From Ohtaekwangia koreensis (GTDB lineage Bacteria; Bacteroidota; Bacteroidia; Cytophagales; Cyclobacteriaceae): 64,000 bases of DNA. The position numbers were made by a program, and so were the translations under genes. This document shows, piece by piece, positions 41,889-50,600 of this stretch. The first letter of the stretch is position 1, and each line of letters begins with the position of its first letter. Under the pieces are notes generated by a model that searched no databases, was not told the DNA's origin, and saw only the letters and a program-made list of their open reading frames with translations. Location of the stretch: positions 191,001-255,000 of the forward strand of contig NZ_FUZU01000005.1 of assembly GCF_900167975.1 (NCBI RefSeq), given 5' to 3'.

Positions 41889-43229
41889 ATGACCATTCGC
41901 ACACACTTCAAAGAGAACTTTCACCTGGCTTATCCCGTCATGCTCAGTAACCTCGGGCATGTTATGATGAGTGTTACAGATACCATGATGGTAGGGCACC
42001 TCAATGCAGAGTCGCTGGCAGCAGCGGGTTTAGCTGTTGTTGTGTTTAACGTATTCATGCTCTTTGGTATAGGAGTGTCGTTTGCTATAACACCGTTGGT
42101 GGCCGCAGCACAAGGTGAGAACAACGATACAGATATCGTCGAGACGCTTCGCCACGGACTCGTCATCAATGTGATCAATGCTTTTATTTTGATTGGCGTA
42201 GTGGAGATTGGAAAGAATGTTTTGTATCACATCAATCAACCTGTGGAAGTTGTAGAACGCGCGATTCCCTTTTTAAGCATCGTGGCGTTTTCACTGGTAC
42301 CGATGATGGTCTTCCAGAGCTATAAACAATTTGCTGAAGGATTGTCCAATACACGTGTAGCGTTAGTCGTGATGATCCTGGCGAACATATTAAATGTGAT
42401 CCTGAATTATATACTGGTGTATGGTCACGCAGGTTCTCCTGCTTTCGGATTGATTGGTGCCGCGTGGGCAACGTTTATCTCGCGGATTTTTATGGCGATT
42501 GCCATCGCCGTATATATATACTATATTCCTTCCTTCCGGAAGTTTCGTGCAGCGTTCTCGTGGGGTAACTATTCAAAGAAGCTTTTTTCAAAGATGTTGC
42601 ACCTCGGTATCCCCAGTGGTGTCCAATTTATATTTGAAGCCGCAGCATTTGATTTTTCCCTGGTCATGATGGGTTGGCTGGGAACAAAAACACAAGCTGC
42701 GCACCAGATCGCCATCAATCTGGCAACACTAAGCTATATGACTACAGCCGGGCTTGGCACTGCAGCAACCATTCGGGTTGGATATTTTTCCGGAGCACGT
42801 GATTATAAGAATATGCGCCTCGCGGCCTATACATTGTTGGGCATGGCACTTCTCTTTATGAGTATCACGGCAGCTATATTTATTATAGCGAATAACTGGT
42901 TGCCTACCCTTTATGTAAATGACCCTACGGTGATTCCGATCGCAGCATCGTTGTTGATTGTGGCTGCTATATTCCAATTATCCGATGGCGCACAAGTAGT
43001 CTGCGCCTCTGCGTTACGTGGACTGCAGGATGTAAAAATACCGTCCTTCTTTATTTTCATTTCATACTGGGTGATTGGTTTGCCTCTCGGCTATTGGCTT
43101 GGTTTCAAAACCGATTACCAGGCTATCGGCATCTGGATGGGACTTCTCATAGGACTTACGCTTACTGCCATTGCCATGTTCCTTCGTCTAAAGTGGTCTA
43201 TGGACAGACGTTTAGCCGTTGGCGGTTAA
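41889..43229 (+). CDS. MATE-family efflux transporter
   Basis: The 446-residue protein has about twelve membrane helices in two MatE repeats. Marks are LAYPVMLSNLGHVMMSVTDT and MMVGHLNAESLAAAGLAVVV in the first repeat, and HLGIPSGVQFIFEAAAFDFS with GTKTQAAHQIAINLATLSYM in the second. It exports drugs or metabolites with H+ or Na+ across the inner membrane. I chose the ATG at 41889, because the 17 residues before it are not membrane-like. It stands between NUDIX and thioesterase genes. Confidence 0.93.
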   Translation: MTIRTHFKENFHLAYPVMLSNLGHVMMSVTDTMMVGHLNAESLAAAGLAVVVFNVFMLFGIGVSFAITPLVAAAQGENNDTDIVETLRHGLVINVINAFILIGVVEIGKNVLYHINQPVEVVERAIPFLSIVAFSLVPMMVFQSYKQFAEGLSNTRVALVVMILANILNVILNYILVYGHAGSPAFGLIGAAWATFISRIFMAIAIAVYIYYIPSFRKFRAAFSWGNYSKKLFSKMLHLGIPSGVQFIFEAAAFDFSLVMMGWLGTKTQAAHQIAINLATLSYMTTAGLGTAATIRVGYFSGARDYKNMRLAAYTLLGMALLFMSITAAIFIIANNWLPTLYVNDPTVIPIAASLLIVAAIFQLSDGAQVVCASALRGLQDVKIPSFFIFISYWVIGLPLGYWLGFKTDYQAIGIWMGLLIGLTLTAIAMFLRLKWSMDRRLAVGG

Positions 43230-43317
43230 AACATTCTATACTGAAAGTTATCTTTATGAGTATACTTCCACATCGATAATGGGTGGTGTATAACGTATAT
43301 ATACTCTGACTCCTGCT

Positions 43318-43378
43318 GAACAAATAACGAATAGCGTTTAACTTTAAATAGTTTACGGCTAACGTATAACAATTAACC
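43318..43378. repeat. Degenerate AATAACG/GCTAACG repeat spacer
   Basis: Units such as AATAACGAATAGCG, TTTAACTTTAAATAG, GGCTAACGTATAAC and AATTAACC follow the MATE gene. They are similar in style to 41000-41108. Confidence 0.45.
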
Positions 43379-43409
43379 TTACTATATTTCACCGAATATT
43401 GAATTTGCC

Positions 43410-43961
43410 ATGATCGAAATCAAACCTGTCCGCTCCTCCCAAACTACGATTACTGAATTGATGATCCCTTCGTACGCCAACTTTGGTGGAAAAATTCACG
43501 GAGGCATTTTACTCTCCTTGATGGATAAAGTTGCTTATGCCTGTTCGAGTAAACACGCTGGTGCGTATTGTGTAACTGTATCCGTTGACAGAGTGGAATT
43601 TCTTCAGCCGGTAGAGGTAGGGGAACTGGTATCATTACATGCCTCGGTCAACTATGTTGGTAATTCTTCCATGATCGTTGGCATTCGTGTAGAAGCACAG
43701 AATGTGAAACTCGGTACCATCACACATACCAACTCATCGTATTTTACCATGGTGGCAAAAGGTGATGATGACAAACCTACGAAGGTTCCAAAGCTTACAC
43801 TGGAAAGTGAAGAGCAGGTAAGACGTTTTGTGGAGGCACTGCGCATGAAGGAAATCAAAACCAGGATACGCGAAGCATTGGATGATGCGAAGTCTGGAAT
43901 AGAAATGCCAGAAGCGATTGAACTGTTGAAGAACGAGCGATGCATTATTGATATCCGGTAA
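43410..43961 (+). CDS. Acyl-CoA thioesterase (hotdog fold)
   Basis: The 183-residue protein has the hotdog-fold signature MIPSYANFGGKIHGGILLSL followed by MDKVAYACSSKHAG. VTVSVDRVEFLQPVEVGELV and LHASVNYVGNSSMIVGIRVE are the usual strand blocks of YciA-like acyl-CoA thioesterases. A C-terminal helical extension of about 50 residues (VRRFVEALRMKEIKTRIREA) is common in Bacteroidota members. It hydrolyses acyl-CoA in the cytoplasm. The M24 peptidase gene follows after nine bases, so the two may be co-transcribed. Confidence 0.92.
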   Translation: MIEIKPVRSSQTTITELMIPSYANFGGKIHGGILLSLMDKVAYACSSKHAGAYCVTVSVDRVEFLQPVEVGELVSLHASVNYVGNSSMIVGIRVEAQNVKLGTITHTNSSYFTMVAKGDDDKPTKVPKLTLESEEQVRRFVEALRMKEIKTRIREALDDAKSGIEMPEAIELLKNERCIIDIR

Positions 43962-43970
43962 ACTATATAT

Positions 43971-45302
43971 ATGATCAGGTATTTACTCGTAGCGGCATGT
44001 ATAGCCTTTGTATCTTCAGCGGCAGCGCAGACGCCTGTAATTCTTTCGCAGCGCGAGCAAGCAAAAGTGATCGATGATTTACTTGACGACCGCCTGCATA
44101 CGGTTCTCCCGAAACTGATGCGCAGGGAAGGTATAGATATGTGGGTGGTGATCTCTCGCGAGTACAATGAAGACCCGGTAATAGAAACATTATTGCCTGC
44201 AACGTGGATGGCTGCACGCAGAACAACCATGCTGGTTGTATTCGATCGCGGTGCTGATAAAGAGGTTGAATACCTTGCCGTATCACGTTACGATGTTGGT
44301 AAAGTTTTCAAGCGCGCCTGGGATCCCGATAGCGAACCGGATCAATGGAAGCAACTCGCCAGAATTATAGAAGAACGAAATCCCAGGAAGATTGCATTGA
44401 ATAAATCAGAACACTTTGGTCATGCCGATGGTATATCTGCTAACGATTATGATCAGGTGCTGAACGCGTTGAATAAAAAATTCCATACACGTGTTATATC
44501 TGCCGAAAGGCTTGCTATAGGCTGGCTTGAAACGCGAAGCGAACGTGAGATGGTGATCTATCCGCAGATCTGTCGTATAGCACATGATATCATTCAGGAA
44601 GGCTTCTCTGATAAAGTTATTCAACCCGGTGTAACCACAACCGAAGATGTAGTGTGGTGGTACCGGGAACGTATAAAAGAATTAAAGCTCGATACCTGGT
44701 TTCATCCTTCCGTATCGATTCAGCGAAATGAACCGGAGGCTATATTTGCAAGGCGTCCACAACCGGTGGTGATCATGCCCGGTGATTTGCTGCACGTTGA
44801 TTTTGGTATTACATACCTGCGGCTCAATACCGATACACAACAACATGCCTATATATTAAAACCTGGTGAAACCGATGCACCTGAATATTTGAAGAGTGCA
44901 TTGGCGAAAGGAAACAGATTACAAGATATACTCACCCACAGTTTTGTGTTGGGAAAAAGTGGCAACGCCATGCTGTCGGAATCGCGCAAGCAAGCTATAG
45001 ATGAGGGATTACGTCCTTCTATATATACTCATCCTATCGGTTATCACGGACACGCTGCTGGTCCAACTATTGGTATGTGGGATATGCAGCAAGGTGTACT
45101 GGTGCAAGGCGATTATCCGCTATACTATAACACCGCGTATTCCATCGAGCTAAACGTTACAGTATCTATTGCTGAATGGAAAAAAGATATTCAGATCAAG
45201 CTTGAAGAGGATGGATATTTTGATGAAACCGGTTTCCGCTATATCGATGGGCGGCAGACCGAACTGATCGTAATCCCAAAGCAGAGCAAGATTAACCGAT
45301 AA
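43971..45302 (+). CDS. M24-family metallopeptidase (Xaa-Pro aminopeptidase-like), exported
   Basis: The 443-residue protein has a signal peptide (MIRYLLVAACIAFVSSAAAQ). The creatinase-like N-terminal half (about 25-200) contains RREGIDMWVVISREYNEDPV. The pita-bread catalytic half shows VDFGITYLRLNTDTQ (two Asp ligands), HPIGYHGHAAGPTIG (His), the SIELNV segment (Glu) and a terminal EEDGYF (Glu). Other M24 members remove X-Pro dipeptides. The signal suggests a periplasmic place, which is common among Bacteroidota copies. It sits nine bases after the thioesterase. Confidence 0.9.
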   Translation: MIRYLLVAACIAFVSSAAAQTPVILSQREQAKVIDDLLDDRLHTVLPKLMRREGIDMWVVISREYNEDPVIETLLPATWMAARRTTMLVVFDRGADKEVEYLAVSRYDVGKVFKRAWDPDSEPDQWKQLARIIEERNPRKIALNKSEHFGHADGISANDYDQVLNALNKKFHTRVISAERLAIGWLETRSEREMVIYPQICRIAHDIIQEGFSDKVIQPGVTTTEDVVWWYRERIKELKLDTWFHPSVSIQRNEPEAIFARRPQPVVIMPGDLLHVDFGITYLRLNTDTQQHAYILKPGETDAPEYLKSALAKGNRLQDILTHSFVLGKSGNAMLSESRKQAIDEGLRPSIYTHPIGYHGHAAGPTIGMWDMQQGVLVQGDYPLYYNTAYSIELNVTVSIAEWKKDIQIKLEEDGYFDETGFRYIDGRQTELIVIPKQSKINR

Positions 45303-45520
45303 TGAAGACTATAGATAGTAGCGTTTATAAAAATGCTGCGTGTTGAAGGGTCTTGTTCTGTGCGTTATGCGTTTGGTTTGTTAACAGAATTTTCCAGAAA
45401 ACATAATGCGGAAACCGGGAATATTTACTCTTGGGAATAGAATAAATTCAGCCAGTTAATTATTTTTATAGATGTGATTTTCAAAGATGATTTCTTTGAA
45501 GCGTCAGGTGAGGTAAGATC

Positions 45521-46303
45521 ATGAAAATACTGCGAGTTATACATACCTCCTACGGGGTGCTGGTGTTTGCCATACTGTTCCTGCTCTTATTTCCGTTTCT
45601 GCTGATTCCAATTATTTTCCCCAGTCAGTACAAACTAACCGGCATCATCAATCGCTGGTGGGCGCGACTGCTATTGTTCTTTGTATTTATTCCTTTCCGG
45701 GTAGAGTACAGAAAGAAACCGGATCCAAAAAAGCAGTACATCTTTTGTCCGAATCATTTTTCATATATGGACATTCCTACCGCGGGGTTGAATCATTACA
45801 ACACCATTTTTGTCGGGAAGAATGAAATACAAAAAATTCCACTCTTTGGCTATATGTACGGCAAGCTTCATATTACCGTAGATCGGAATAAACTAAAAAG
45901 CCGCTATACCTCTGTGAAGCGGTCGCTCGAAGCCGTTGATGAGGGAAAAAGCCTTGTAATCTTTCCGGAAGGAGGGGTGGTAACAGAACGCGATCCGGTG
46001 ATGGGACGTTTTAAGGACGGAGCATTTCGCATCGCGATCGAGAAACAAATTGCCATTGTACCTGTCACCATTCCATATAATTGGATAATTTTGCCCGCTG
46101 ATCAGTTTCTGTTACACTGGCATCCGCTTAAAGTCATCTTTCATGAGCCCATTGAAACGACCGGGCTTACGTTGCAAGACGTAGATTCTTTGAAGGAAAA
46201 AGTGTTCCGGATTATTGATGAGGAATTGAAAAGGAATTTAGCAAATCTGCATATACCAACGAACATCATAAATAATGAATATAGATCGCGCCCTGCTGGA
46301 TAA
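45521..46303 (+). CDS. 1-acyl-sn-glycerol-3-phosphate acyltransferase (PlsC-like)
   Basis: The 260-residue protein has an N-terminal membrane anchor region (about 12-60). The acyltransferase motifs are NHFSYMD (H79, D84, the HX4D motif), then GKNEIQKIPLFGYMYGKLHI, the FPEGG motif near 151-155 and IVPVTIPYNW. It adds the second acyl chain in phosphatidic acid synthesis at the inner membrane. Its end overlaps the gatC start by 29 bases. Confidence 0.92.
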   Translation: MKILRVIHTSYGVLVFAILFLLLFPFLLIPIIFPSQYKLTGIINRWWARLLLFFVFIPFRVEYRKKPDPKKQYIFCPNHFSYMDIPTAGLNHYNTIFVGKNEIQKIPLFGYMYGKLHITVDRNKLKSRYTSVKRSLEAVDEGKSLVIFPEGGVVTERDPVMGRFKDGAFRIAIEKQIAIVPVTIPYNWIILPADQFLLHWHPLKVIFHEPIETTGLTLQDVDSLKEKVFRIIDEELKRNLANLHIPTNIINNEYRSRPAG

Positions 46304-46562
46304 AATCGCTCACCTTTCACGTCTTGAATTTGATGAGAAGGATGCCGAGAAGATGATGAAAGACATGACCGCCATTGTAGATTGGGTTGAGAAACTGAAG
46401 GAAGTAAACACAGATGGTGTTGAACCGCTTACTACCATGAGCCACGAAATAAATGCACTGCGTGAAGACGAGGTGAAAGAACACCTGAGCCATGAACGTG
46501 CGCTGCGCAATGCACCTAAAAAAGATTCCGACTATTTCAGAGTACCAAAAGTATTGGAATAA
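46275..46562 (+). CDS. gatC: Asp-tRNA(Asn)/Glu-tRNA(Gln) amidotransferase subunit C
   Basis: The 95-residue protein matches GatC: LLDKIAHLSRLEFDEKDAEK and MMKDMTAIVDWVEKLKEVNT in the N-terminal helices, DGVEPLTTMSHEINALREDE, and the terminal APKKDSDYFRVPKVLE. It stabilises the GatAB complex that makes Gln-tRNA(Gln) and Asn-tRNA(Asn) by transamidation. The start lies within the plsC-like gene, so translation may be coupled. A terminator follows. Confidence 0.94.
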   Translation: MNIDRALLDKIAHLSRLEFDEKDAEKMMKDMTAIVDWVEKLKEVNTDGVEPLTTMSHEINALREDEVKEHLSHERALRNAPKKDSDYFRVPKVLE

Positions 46563-46582
46563 TCGTTTCCTGTTGAGGAGTG

Positions 46583-46614
46583 AACCCGGAAGATTGTGAA
46601 AGCCTTCCGGGTTT
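46583..46614 (+). terminator. Terminator after gatC
   Basis: AACCCGGAAG pairs with CTTCCGGGTT around ATTGTGAAAGC-like loop bases and is followed by an A-interrupted T-run to 46622. Confidence 0.85.
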
Positions 46615-46659
46615 ATTTTTTTAAACTTGTACGCTTTAACATTTGATTCTGTAACCAAA

Positions 46660-49605
46660 ATGCAATCACTTTTCTTCTGGAAGAATTGGCTGAAAGATTA
46701 TCGCTGGATCGGCTACGCCACTGCCGCTGTATTTTTCCTCTCCTTATTCTTTTTGTGGTTTTCGTATTTTCAGGGAGTTGATGGTGTTATACATTGGGAT
46801 ACCATACAAGAGCAAAGAACGGTTGAAACGACCGTCCATAATTTCCGGCTGGGACCTTTTGTACTAAATATACCAGCCGAGAGCTATACCATACTGGAAT
46901 ACTTTAACGGTAGTAGTGTTGAACCGAATACAACGGCATCCTATATATTCCTGTTTGTTCTTATCGCCAGCGCGATTATACTGCTTACCGTCATTACCAC
47001 CATTGAGCGCTTCTGGTATTTCTTCGGAATGGCACTGTTCATTCTTTTTGTAGTAAGTCTCCGGCTCGAGGTGTTGGGTATATTCGGTCAGTTTAACCGC
47101 ATACCGGTAGTGATGGCGTTAGTGCTATATATAGTGCCCGCGTTTTATTTTAACCGCTTTAAAACTTCGGTATCGTTCATGAAACGGTTACTGCTGTTTG
47201 CGAGCATCACGTTACTGTTAGCGCTGACAGTTGCATTTTTTTCTGAAGTAGAATATCCCTTGTATCACCTTACCCTCACGGGATATACACCGGGCCTGAT
47301 CATTTCAGTATTGTTTATTATCATGATCGCCCACGAGGTACTTGCAGCATTCATCAACGTAATCAGCCAGGGGTCTTCTAAAAGCTTACGACATCTTTCC
47401 ATCATCAGTGTCATCTACATGGCGAACGTTGTCATAACTGCGCTGCATGAAATGGATGTTATCCGGTGGAATTTTATATACATCAATCTTTACTTGCTGT
47501 TGACGATCTCTGCTATATTGGGCATCTGGGGATATCGTGGCAGAGAAGCTATATATGGAAATGTGCTTTCGTTTTATCCATTCGGAGCATACTTCTACCT
47601 GGCGATGGGTGCAATATGTTTTGCTACCACGGGACAGCTATTGGGCAATGCCAATGATCCTGCTCTGAAGATCATCCGTGATGTTATAATCTTTAGCCAT
47701 GCAGGCTTTGGTATCATTTTCCTCACCTATGTGTTTTCGAACTATATCGTGATGCTGGCGCAGAATATGCCCATCTACAAAATCCTGTATAAGCCGAACC
47801 GGATGCCATACTTCACGTATCGCTTTGCAGGACTGATTGCCATGCTCGCCTTTATATTCGTATCCGATTGGAAAGGCTATGTATACAACGGTATGGCTGG
47901 ATTCTACAACAGCGCGGGTGACCTATATGCATTGCAAGGCAACGAAGTATACACGGAATCATTCTACGATCAGGGAAGAGCGCAGGGCGCAGGAAATCAT
48001 CGCTCGAACTACGCTTTGGGAGTTATAAAAGGAATGCGTTTCAATTTTGAAGGTGCTCAGGAAAATTATAACGCTGCCAATTTTAAGAGGGCATCTGAAT
48101 ATTCACTTGCCAATGCCGGAAACATTTTAATATGGCAGAATGAAGTATTCGATGCTATAGAACAATATCATAATGGCATTAGGATTATGCCGGAGTCCGG
48201 TACGATTGCCAACAACCTCGGCTTAGCATATGCTAAAGTACATAACCTGGATTCTGCCCTGGTATATTTCAGCAAGGCTCGTGAACATGATGTTTCCAAA
48301 GATGCTGCTGAGACAAACTTCTTTGCTATGGCTACCGGTGAATTGCTTCCCCTGCAAGCCGATTCTATCCTCGGTGTTTTCAATACCAATTCATCGGCTA
48401 CGATGGCAAATGCATTGGCGTTATCATCCTTGTATGGCCAGCCACTAACCGTAAAGAACGACCCGCTCGCAGTGCGCATATTGGATTTAAAGTCTGCTAC
48501 TTTAATGAATAACTATATCATTAAGAACGCAAAGACATTGGACACCGCCTTTACAAAACGTGCCTACACCATTGCGTCCGATACTATGAATGTAGACTAT
48601 AGCATCTCATTGAAATCTGCGCTGGCCTATGCGTTTTATCACCAGGGAAATGTAGCCAAGGCACTTGAGATCATGGCGGAACAACTATACCTGGGCCAAG
48701 CCAACCAGGGAAAGTATAATTATATCATGGGACTTTGGGCTCTGGAGCAAGCCAATCCTGCTGTTGCTGCTGATTATTTTAGTTATGCTGATACGTATGA
48801 TTATAAAGACGCGCGTTTCTATCACGCCATTGCACTCACCGAAGCTTCGCGTATACCCGATGCGTTGGTAGCCTGGGACACAGTGGCTGCCGGGAAAGAT
48901 GAAGCACAGCAAAAAATTGCAACGCGTATCAGAAAGATATTAACACTGTCGACACAGGAAGCTATATCCTTAACAGATGCAGAGAAATATCAATTCTGTC
49001 GCTATCGCATCAGCCTGCGCGATTCTATTGTGTTCGACCGCCTTGTAAATACATTTCAGAATGCAAACTATAAGGCCCAGGCTTTACTCGACATCAGTAA
49101 CAAGTATTATAGGGCTGAACAATATGTACCGGCTATACGATTCTTCAATCGCATTGCAGGCCTGGAGTTGACGGATAAAACACTATATGAAAATGTACAG
49201 CACTTTGAATTACGAATGCTGGCATCACGTCTGGAGCTGCGGTCACTGGCAACACAGATTAACAAGGGTGTTGAATTTAACGGATCGCGTACATTGGAGA
49301 AGATTCTGTATACGGCATTGATCAACGCATCCAATGGCGATACATTGAATGCCGGAAAGAACTTTGAAATTGTAAGCCGCTATAATCCCTACTTCGAAGA
49401 AGGTATATTGGCCGCAGCCGATTTTTTCCGCGAGAAGGATGCTAAAAGTATGAAGCCTTATACAATTCTTTCGGAAGCTATACAGGTTAACGGAAATTCA
49501 TATCGCTTGCTGAAAGCTTACGCTGAAGAAGCAATACGTCAGGGATTTGATCTATATGCTGCCAGCGCCCGGCAGCGGCTCCAGGAATTGGAGCGAGGTT
49601 TCTGA
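46660..49605 (+). CDS. Large membrane protein with TPR-rich C-terminal half
   Basis: The 981-residue product has about ten membrane helices in its first 410 residues (for example AAVFFLSLFFLWFSYF and IFLFVLIASAIILLTVITTI). A periplasmic or cytosolic tail of over 500 residues with TPR-like repeats follows (YALGVIKGMRFNFEGAQENY, AGNILIWQNEVFDAIEQYHN, IANNLGLAYAKVHNLDSALV and a later QGNVAKALEIMAEQLYLG). No enzyme domain is seen. Such proteins occur in Bacteroidota as scaffold-like envelope proteins; function unknown. The ATG at 46660 is chosen, since it starts the charged N-terminal stretch before the first span. Confidence 0.82.
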   Translation: MQSLFFWKNWLKDYRWIGYATAAVFFLSLFFLWFSYFQGVDGVIHWDTIQEQRTVETTVHNFRLGPFVLNIPAESYTILEYFNGSSVEPNTTASYIFLFVLIASAIILLTVITTIERFWYFFGMALFILFVVSLRLEVLGIFGQFNRIPVVMALVLYIVPAFYFNRFKTSVSFMKRLLLFASITLLLALTVAFFSEVEYPLYHLTLTGYTPGLIISVLFIIMIAHEVLAAFINVISQGSSKSLRHLSIISVIYMANVVITALHEMDVIRWNFIYINLYLLLTISAILGIWGYRGREAIYGNVLSFYPFGAYFYLAMGAICFATTGQLLGNANDPALKIIRDVIIFSHAGFGIIFLTYVFSNYIVMLAQNMPIYKILYKPNRMPYFTYRFAGLIAMLAFIFVSDWKGYVYNGMAGFYNSAGDLYALQGNEVYTESFYDQGRAQGAGNHRSNYALGVIKGMRFNFEGAQENYNAANFKRASEYSLANAGNILIWQNEVFDAIEQYHNGIRIMPESGTIANNLGLAYAKVHNLDSALVYFSKAREHDVSKDAAETNFFAMATGELLPLQADSILGVFNTNSSATMANALALSSLYGQPLTVKNDPLAVRILDLKSATLMNNYIIKNAKTLDTAFTKRAYTIASDTMNVDYSISLKSALAYAFYHQGNVAKALEIMAEQLYLGQANQGKYNYIMGLWALEQANPAVAADYFSYADTYDYKDARFYHAIALTEASRIPDALVAWDTVAAGKDEAQQKIATRIRKILTLSTQEAISLTDAEKYQFCRYRISLRDSIVFDRLVNTFQNANYKAQALLDISNKYYRAEQYVPAIRFFNRIAGLELTDKTLYENVQHFELRMLASRLELRSLATQINKGVEFNGSRTLEKILYTALINASNGDTLNAGKNFEIVSRYNPYFEEGILAAADFFREKDAKSMKPYTILSEAIQVNGNSYRLLKAYAEEAIRQGFDLYAASARQRLQELERGF

Positions 49606-49618
49606 TAGGTATATATAG

Positions 49619-49649
49619 CTATTGCCCCGGATTAATTCCGAGGCAATAG
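49619..49649. terminator. Bidirectional terminator between the TPR and SET genes
   Basis: CTATTGCC.CGGA pairs with TCCG.GGCAATAG around a short TTAAT loop. It lies between two convergent genes. Confidence 0.82.
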
Positions 49650-49660
49650 TTGATATAGAC

Positions 49661-50245
49661 TTAAGCTGCTACGCGCTTGCCAGCCGTCTTCTTTACTTTG
49701 CGCGCATTCACTTTGCCGGCATGCTTGGAAGTTTTGCCGTTCTTTTTGGCTTTGGCTTCAGCTTTCTTCGCTTTCGCTGCTTCTTTTTTAGCCTTCGCTA
49801 TTTCCTTCTTCTCTTTGTCTTTAGCCTCTTTAGCCCAGAGTTTCCGGTTCTCACGAATTACTTTCCAGTAATCTTTTCCGTAGTCTACAAGGATCTCAGA
49901 ACCTGCTGGTATATCTCTGAGAGCAACGATAAACGCTCGCAGATCTTCAGTTTCATAATCACAATTGTTTTTAAGACCTTTTACCTTGGTCAGTCCGTTT
50001 GCATCATTCGCATAGCGCGCCAATGCTTTTAGCGTAGGCGCTGCGTTGATCACATGATGACGCTTCACATAAAAGATATAGCCATTACGGCCATCTTCAT
50101 CTTTAACGTCTTTCCAGGTGGAGATTATACCCTTATACTCCAGTACACGTGCGCCCTTCGGTATAAATTTTTTAGTGAATAAACCTTTTCCCGCATTGGG
50201 GATCGTTGACTTCTTAACGTAAAGTTGTTTTTCCAGGAGTGCCAT
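49661..50245 (-). CDS. SET-domain protein-lysine methyltransferase with lysine-rich tail
   Basis: The 194-residue protein has a SET domain at about 8-130: KSTIPNAGKGLFTKKFIPKG, VLEYKGIIS, YIFYVKRHHVINAAPT, ARYANDANG and NNCDYETEDLRAFIVALRDI, followed by PAGSEILVDYGKDYW. The last 60 residues are a Lys/Ala-rich repeat-like tail (EIAKAKKEAAKAKKAEAKAK) similar to histone H1-type tails. Bacterial SET proteins methylate lysines; here the tail may bind DNA or be the substrate. Cytoplasmic. Confidence 0.88.
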   Translation of the reverse strand: MALLEKQLYVKKSTIPNAGKGLFTKKFIPKGARVLEYKGIISTWKDVKDEDGRNGYIFYVKRHHVINAAPTLKALARYANDANGLTKVKGLKNNCDYETEDLRAFIVALRDIPAGSEILVDYGKDYWKVIRENRKLWAKEAKDKEKKEIAKAKKEAAKAKKAEAKAKKNGKTSKHAGKVNARKVKKTAGKRVAA

Positions 50246-50473
50246 TCAAATGTTAATCTGTAAATTAAAGTGCGTGAAGATAAAATAAATAGCATTCCAA
50301 AAAAATCACGGATGCCATCACCGGCATAGCAGCCAGTATCTTCTGCTTCTTTTGAAAGGATAAGGTTGGAGCTTGGAGACAGGAGTGATGATTGCCTCTC
50401 GCTATTTTCTTTCTCCCATCACCCCGGTATAAACTTTAAAGAATTATGCCAGCCAACGATTGCTCCCTATAAA

Positions 50474-50507
50474 AAAGCTTGCTGTCCTGTTATAGACAGC
50501 AAGCTTT
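50474..50507 (-). terminator. Terminator after the TonB receptor gene
   Basis: AAAGCTTGCTGTC pairs with GACAGCAAGCTTT over 13 bp. On the minus strand it is followed by a run of six T's. It lies in the 50246-50600 gap, about 95 bp past the receptor stop codon. The rest of that gap holds nothing credible. Confidence 0.85.
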
Positions 50508-50600
50508 ACAACCAGAATACATACCCGGACTTTTTGCCCTTTAAATTTCTTTCAGACATTCATGATGAAGTGATAGTCGTGGAAGAAATTTCCGCCCGGG

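Noticed and set aside
43652-44230. Minus-strand frame of 192 codons over the thioesterase and M24 peptidase genes
   Set aside because: Serine-rich antisense translation that crosses the junction of two well-supported genes.
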